Source of the DNA: JBBQXK01 sp052387255
GTDB taxonomy: Bacteria; Pseudomonadota; Alphaproteobacteria; Rhodobacterales; Rhodobacteraceae
Assembly: GCA_052387255.1 (NCBI GenBank)
Contig: JBQTJI010000035.1
Location: 32,282 to 96,281, forward strand
DNA length: 64,000 nt
Direction of reading: 5' to 3'
Shown: piece after piece, positions 60,078 through 64,000 of the stretch
Position numbering within the stretch: position 1 is the first letter of the stretch
Layout of the letters: each line of letters starts with the position of its first letter
Translations under genes and position numbers: made by a program
Notes under the pieces: generated by a model
The model's database searches: none
Told to the model about the DNA's origin: nothing
The model's input: the letters and a program-made list of their open reading frames with translations, nothing else

Positions 60078-60964
60078 CGGTCTATGACATCACCGCGCGC
60101 ATCCGCTATGACTACAGCCCGCCGGCGTCGGCGGGGCACAACATCCTGCGGCTGATGCCCGCCGATCTGGCCGGGCGGCAGCGCCTGATCCTGGGCCAGA
60201 TCGCCGCCAGCCCCGATCCGGCGGAACGCGGCGAACGCTTCGACTTCTTCGGCAACCGCGTGGCCGAGATCAGCTTTCGCAAACCCGCCGCGACCACCGC
60301 CTTCACCCTGCGGGCGCGGGTGGACCGGATGGCCGAACCCGGCGCACGGCTGGACCTGTCGCCCCCCCTTGCCGAACTGGCCGACGAGATCGCCGACCTG
60401 CACAGCCTGGCCCCCGACGCGCCGCAGCACTTCCTCGGCCCCTCGCCCCGGATCGCACCCTCGGACGCCATCGCGGCCTTTGCGCGGACGGCCACGGCGC
60501 GGGCCGCATCGACCCGACGTGTGGTGGCGACCCTGGGGAAGGCCCTGCACGGGGCCATGGCCTTTGACGCGACCGCCACCACCGTCGACACGACGCCGGA
60601 AGAGGCGTTCCGCCTGCGCCGGGGCGTCTGCCAGGACCTCGCGCATGTGATGATCACCGGCCTGCGGTCGCTGGGGGTGCCTGCGGGATATGTCAGCGGC
60701 TATCTGCGCACCGTGGCCCCCAAGGGCCAGCCCCGGCTGGAAGGGGCCGACGCCATGCACGCATGGGTGCGCGCCTGGTGCGGGCGCGAGACGGGGTGGC
60801 TGGAGTACGATCCCACCAACGCGATCCCGGCGGGCACCGGCCATGTCATCGTGGCCTACGGGCGCGACTATGACGACGTCTGCCCGGTGCAGGGCATCCT
60901 GCGCCTGTCCGGCGCGCAGCGCAGCACGCACAGCGTGGACACAAGGCCCCTGTCGGGGGAATAG
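60074..60964 (+). CDS. Transglutaminase-like cysteine peptidase family protein
   Basis: A 296-residue protein. The bacterial transglutaminase-like N domain (VYDITARIRYDYSPPASAGHN onward) is followed by the catalytic fold: RRGVCQDLAHVMITGLRSLG with the Cys, DAMHAWVRAWCG with the His, and WLEYDPTNAI with the Asp. These proteins are more often peptidases than cross-linkers. The GTG at 60074 overlaps the ATP-grasp/alpha-E stop (GTGA). It is the third member of the amidoligase-type cluster and the second transglutaminase-like protein in it. No export signal is visible. Confidence 0.87.
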   Translation: MTVYDITARIRYDYSPPASAGHNILRLMPADLAGRQRLILGQIAASPDPAERGERFDFFGNRVAEISFRKPAATTAFTLRARVDRMAEPGARLDLSPPLAELADEIADLHSLAPDAPQHFLGPSPRIAPSDAIAAFARTATARAASTRRVVATLGKALHGAMAFDATATTVDTTPEEAFRLRRGVCQDLAHVMITGLRSLGVPAGYVSGYLRTVAPKGQPRLEGADAMHAWVRAWCGRETGWLEYDPTNAIPAGTGHVIVAYGRDYDDVCPVQGILRLSGAQRSTHSVDTRPLSGE

Positions 60965-61026
60965 ACCTGTTGCAGCGCGGATGCCCGGCGACTAGAACCG
61001 GATCAGGCACAACGGCGTGGCAGGGC

Positions 61027-61069
61027 GATTTCTTCAAAGAAATCGTACCGGAATTTTCGAAAATTCCGG
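61027..61069. repeat. AT-rich double palindrome
   Basis: Two adjacent inverted repeats: 61027-61044 (8-bp arms, 2-base centre) and 61048-61069 (a perfect 22-base palindrome centred on TTTTCGAAAA). They lie in the 153-base gap before dapE and are far richer in A+T than the surroundings. This looks like a dispersed intergenic element or a bidirectional 3' structure; copy number in the genome cannot be seen here. Confidence 0.6.
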
Positions 61070-61117
61070 CTTGCGGCACCGCCGCGACCCGACGCTGCCC
61101 CCAACTCTGAGCCTGCC

Positions 61118-62269
61118 ATGTCCCCCGCCCCCGTCGATCCCGTCGCCCTGACCGCCGCACTGGTCCGCTGCCCCTCGGTCACCCCGGCCGAGGGCGGGGC
61201 GCTGGTGGTGCTGGAACGGCTGCTGTCCGGCGCGGGGTTCGCCTGCACCCGCGTCGACCGGGGCGGCATCGCAAACCTGTTCGCCCGCTGGGGCCGCAAG
61301 GGCGCGAACCGCAGCTTCGGCTTCAACGGCCACACCGACGTGGTGCCGGTGGGCGATGCGGCGGCCTGGACTCAAGGTCCCTTCGGCGCGGCCATCGTGG
61401 ACGGCTGGATGTACGGGCGCGGCACCACCGACATGAAATCGGGCGTCGCGGCCTTTGCCGCCGCCGCCGTGGATTTCGTGCGGGACACGCCGCCCGACGG
61501 GGCGGTGATCCTGACCATCACCGGCGACGAGGAAGACGTGGCACAGGACGGCACCGTCGCCCTGCTCGACTGGATGGCGGCAGAGGGCGAGGCGATGGCG
61601 GTGTGCCTGGTCGGCGAGCCCACTTGCCCCGAGGTTCTGGGCGAGGCGATCAAGATCGGTCGTCGCGGGTCACTGACCGCCCGCATCACGGCGCGGGGCG
61701 TGCAGGGGCATTCCGCCTATCCCCACCGCGCCCGGAACGCCGCCGAGGCGATGGTGCGCTATCTCTCGGCGCTGGTCGCCGCGCCGCTGGACACAGGCAC
61801 CGCCCATTTCGACGCCTCGACCCTGGCGATCACCACCATCGACGTCGGCAACCCCGCCTCGAACGTCATCCCCGCCACCGCGCGCGCCACCGTGAACATC
61901 CGCTTCAACGACAGCCACAGCGGGGCCTCGCTGTCGGACTGGCTGCGCGAACAGGCCACCCCGGTGCAGGCGGCAATGGGCGTGGACTTCGCGCTCGACA
62001 TCTCGGTCTCCGGGACCAGTTTCCTCACCCCGCCCGGCGACCTTTCGGCCCTCGTGTCCCGCGCCGTGCAGGCGGAAACCGGGGTCACCCCGGTCTTGTC
62101 CACCTCGGGCGGCACCTCGGATGCCCGCTTTGTCAAGGACCACTGTCCCGTTGTCGAGTTCGGCCTTGTCGGGAAAACCATGCACCAGGTCGACGAACGG
62201 GTCGAGGTGGCGCAGATCGTGGCACTCAAGGCGATCTACGGGCGCATCCTGCGCGACTATTTCGCCTGA
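61118..62269 (+). CDS. dapE: Succinyl-diaminopimelate desuccinylase
   Basis: A 383-residue M20-family zinc enzyme that removes succinate from N-succinyl-LL-diaminopimelate in lysine and peptidoglycan-precursor synthesis. Metal and catalytic motifs: FNGHTDVVPVGD, GRGTTDMKSGVA, LTITGDEED, and VGEPT. The DapE-specific STSGGTSDARFV and GLVGKTMHQVDERV end the protein. Length is normal. It begins 49 bases after the AT-rich palindromes. It may supply diaminopimelate, one of the amino acids relevant to the wall-modifying genes in this window, but it is a housekeeping gene. Confidence 0.94.
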   Translation: MSPAPVDPVALTAALVRCPSVTPAEGGALVVLERLLSGAGFACTRVDRGGIANLFARWGRKGANRSFGFNGHTDVVPVGDAAAWTQGPFGAAIVDGWMYGRGTTDMKSGVAAFAAAAVDFVRDTPPDGAVILTITGDEEDVAQDGTVALLDWMAAEGEAMAVCLVGEPTCPEVLGEAIKIGRRGSLTARITARGVQGHSAYPHRARNAAEAMVRYLSALVAAPLDTGTAHFDASTLAITTIDVGNPASNVIPATARATVNIRFNDSHSGASLSDWLREQATPVQAAMGVDFALDISVSGTSFLTPPGDLSALVSRAVQAETGVTPVLSTSGGTSDARFVKDHCPVVEFGLVGKTMHQVDERVEVAQIVALKAIYGRILRDYFA

Positions 62270-62364
62270 CGCCGGGCTGTTCCGGGCCGCCGTCCATCCG
62301 GTTCTGGCGGCCACGCGCCCGGTGGACTACCCTGCCGTGACCCCCCACGGAAAGGAGTCTGCCG

Positions 62365-63579
62365 ATGACAACCCAGCCGCGTGTCCCGCCCGCGCCGCCG
62401 CTGCCCGAAGGCATCCTTCCCCGACCGCCCGACGCACGACCAAAACATCCGGCGGGGTTGGAGGATGTCCTGAACCAGTACGACACCGTGGCCCTGGTGC
62501 TGCAGGGGGGCGGCGCGCTCGGGGCCTACCAGGGCGGCGTGTTCCAGGCACTGGACGAGGCCGGGATCTGCCCGCGCTGGTTCTCGGGCGTGTCCATCGG
62601 TGCCATCAACGGGGCGATCATGGCGGGCAACCGACCGGGCGACCGGCTGGACCGCCTGCACGATTTCTGGACCACGCTGACCCGCCGCCACGTCTGGCCA
62701 TTCCCGCCCGAGGGCGACCTGATGCGCGGCTGGCACAACATGGCCAGCGCCGCGATGACGATGAACCTCGGCCTGCCGGGGTTCTTCGCCCCGCGCCGGA
62801 CAAACCCGTGGCTGGCGATGCGGGGCGCGGCGGGGGCCACCAGTTTCTACGACACCACTGCCTTGCGCGCCACGCTGGACCGGCTGGTCAACTGGGACCT
62901 GCTGAACGACCGCGACCACCGCCTGTCGGTCGGCACGGTGAATGTCGAGACCGGCAACTACCGCTATTTCGACAGCGCCGAGGAACGGCTGGGGCCCGAG
63001 CACATCATGGCCTCGGGCGCGCTGCCCCCGGCCTTTGCGCCGGTCCGGATCGAGAACGACCACTACTGGGACGGCGGCATCGTGTCGAACACGCCGCTGC
63101 AGTACCTTCTGGAACATGACGGGCTGCGCGACACGCTGGTCTTCCAGGTGGACCTGTTCAACGCCCGCGGCCCCCTGCCGCGCGACATGGGCGGGGTGCT
63201 CGACCGCCACAAGGAGATCATGTATTCCAGCCGCACCCGGCACAACACCGACGTTTTCCGCCGCATGCACAACCTGCGCCTCTGGCTGCACGAGGCCTTG
63301 GACAAGCTGCCGCAGGACCAGTGGACGGCCCGCGACCACGCCTTCATGCAGGCGATGACCGACATCGCCCAAGTCAACATCATCCATCTGGTCTATCAGA
63401 AGAAAATCTACGAGGGGCATCAGCAGGACTACGAATTCTCGGGCTCATCGATGCGCGAACACTGGCAGGCGGGGCTTGACGACACCCGCCGCACGCTGGC
63501 GCACCGCCACTGGCTGGACATCCCCTCCGAACGCATCGGCGTGTCGGTGAGCGACGTTCATCACGACGACCCGACCTGA
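62365..63579 (+). CDS. Patatin-like phospholipase
   Basis: A 404-residue patatin-family acyl hydrolase. The oxyanion motif GGGALGAYQGG is near residue 49, the nucleophile motif GVSIGAIN near 75, and the catalytic Asp in DGGIVSNTPL near 235, so the Ser-Asp dyad is intact. A C-terminal segment (HNTDVFRRMHNLRLWLHEAL onward) resembles DUF3734, common in this family. AAAGGAG precedes the ATG. No signal peptide is visible. It is not next to vgrG, so I do not call it a T6SS effector. Confidence 0.88.
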   Translation: MTTQPRVPPAPPLPEGILPRPPDARPKHPAGLEDVLNQYDTVALVLQGGGALGAYQGGVFQALDEAGICPRWFSGVSIGAINGAIMAGNRPGDRLDRLHDFWTTLTRRHVWPFPPEGDLMRGWHNMASAAMTMNLGLPGFFAPRRTNPWLAMRGAAGATSFYDTTALRATLDRLVNWDLLNDRDHRLSVGTVNVETGNYRYFDSAEERLGPEHIMASGALPPAFAPVRIENDHYWDGGIVSNTPLQYLLEHDGLRDTLVFQVDLFNARGPLPRDMGGVLDRHKEIMYSSRTRHNTDVFRRMHNLRLWLHEALDKLPQDQWTARDHAFMQAMTDIAQVNIIHLVYQKKIYEGHQQDYEFSGSSMREHWQAGLDDTRRTLAHRHWLDIPSERIGVSVSDVHHDDPT

Positions 63580-63594
63580 CCCTGGGGGACCGCC

Positions 63595-64000
63595 ATGAAG
63601 ATCACCGCGATCCGCGCCTATCAGGTGGACCTGCCGCTGAAGGAAGGCCGCTACAGTTGGTCGAACGGCAACTTCGTCGAGGTGTTCGATTCGACCGTGG
63701 TCGAGGTCGTCACCGATGCGGGCATCACCGGCTGGGGCGAATGCTGTCCCTTGGGGTCGGCCTACCTGCCCGCCTATGCCCTCGGCGTGCGGTCGGGCCT
63801 GGCCGAGATCGGCCCGAAGGTCATCGGCATGGACCCGCGCGACCTCGCCACCCTCAACCGCCGCATGGACGCCGTGCTGCGCGGCCACCCCTACGTCAAG
63901 GCCGCCATCGACGTGGCCTGCTGGGACATCCTGGGCAAGGCGACGGGCCTGCCCTGCTATACCCTGCTGGGGGGCAAGGCCCAGGACGACATCCAGCTTT
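63595..64000 (+). CDS. Enolase-superfamily (mandelate racemase/muconate lactonizing) enzyme, 5' part
   Basis: The gene is truncated by the window end. The 135 visible residues begin MKITAIRAYQVDLPLKEGRY and contain the N-terminal capping domain of the enolase superfamily: STVVEVVTDAGITGWGE, CCPLGSAYLPAYALG, and then PYVKAAIDVACWDILGKATGLPCYTLLGG. Catalytic Lys and metal ligands lie beyond the window. The pattern fits the hydroxyproline dehydratase/epimerase branch, but that assignment is from memory and uncertain. GGGGGA precedes the ATG, 15 bases after the patatin stop. Confidence 0.8.
   Translation, partial: MKITAIRAYQVDLPLKEGRYSWSNGNFVEVFDSTVVEVVTDAGITGWGECCPLGSAYLPAYALGVRSGLAEIGPKVIGMDPRDLATLNRRMDAVLRGHPYVKAAIDVACWDILGKATGLPCYTLLGGKAQDDIQL

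Noticed and set aside
62365..63579. The patatin-like phospholipase as a T6SS lipase effector
   Set aside because: It is 10 kb from tssA beyond housekeeping genes, has no VgrG/PAAR or immunity-like neighbour, and belongs to a widespread intracellular group.

Overview
The window is 64 kb of GC-rich (roughly two-thirds G+C), densely coded DNA with almost no spacer; no gene-free stretch reaches 300 bases. The gene set points to an alphaproteobacterium, most likely of the Rhodobacterales (Paracoccus/Rhodobacter-like). Evidence is a CcrM-type GANTC methyltransferase next to rnhB, Yej-like peptide importer genes, an Imp-type T6SS order, and many short operon overlaps (ATGA, GTGA, TGATG). I see no tRNA, rRNA, insertion sequence, prophage or CRISPR array. 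The assignment rests on family recognition, not on a database match.

Left part (1-20.8 kb). A truncated cyclic-nucleotide-binding protein and a metallo-beta-lactamase-fold hydrolase face a long minus-strand run. That run holds three glycosyltransferases and a complete peptide-type ABC importer (two permeases, binding protein, double ATPase). A deacetylase-like protein plus another glycosyltransferase follow. Next come ccrM with a strong terminator and two GANTC sites in its leader, then rnhB. Small secreted proteins, a membrane-anchored winged-helix protein, msrA with a structured leader, a caspase-like/Sel1 protein and an M15-type peptidase complete this part.

Central part (20.9-54.1 kb). 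This is a nearly complete type VI secretion system. On the plus strand are an OmpA-family protein and the kinase ppkA. On the minus strand, read from tssA leftwards, are tssA, tssB, tssC, hcp, tagJ, tssE, tssF, tssG, tssH(clpV), a Lys-rich unknown, a giant TssB/TssC-like fusion, a small acidic unknown, vgrG, an unknown, a PAAR protein, tagH (FHA), tssK, tssL (with OmpA domain), tssM, tagF and pppA. PpkA, PppA, the FHA protein and TagF form the usual threonine-phosphorylation control circuit. No TssJ lipoprotein is present. The most unusual object is the 1196-residue fusion at 36881-40471. It joins a TssB duplicate, two classes of in-frame tandem repeats, and a TssB-like plus C-terminally shortened TssC-like module, although ordinary tssB and tssC genes are also present. 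Divergent from tssA are two tandem paralogous genes of no family I recognise.

Right part (54.3-64 kb). A three-gene cluster encodes a DUF2126 transglutaminase-like protein, a circularly permuted ATP-grasp fused to an alpha-E domain, and a second transglutaminase-like protein; this is the known but poorly characterised amidoligase-type neighbourhood. It is followed by a short AT-rich double palindrome, dapE, a patatin-like phospholipase and the start of an enolase-superfamily gene cut by the window end.
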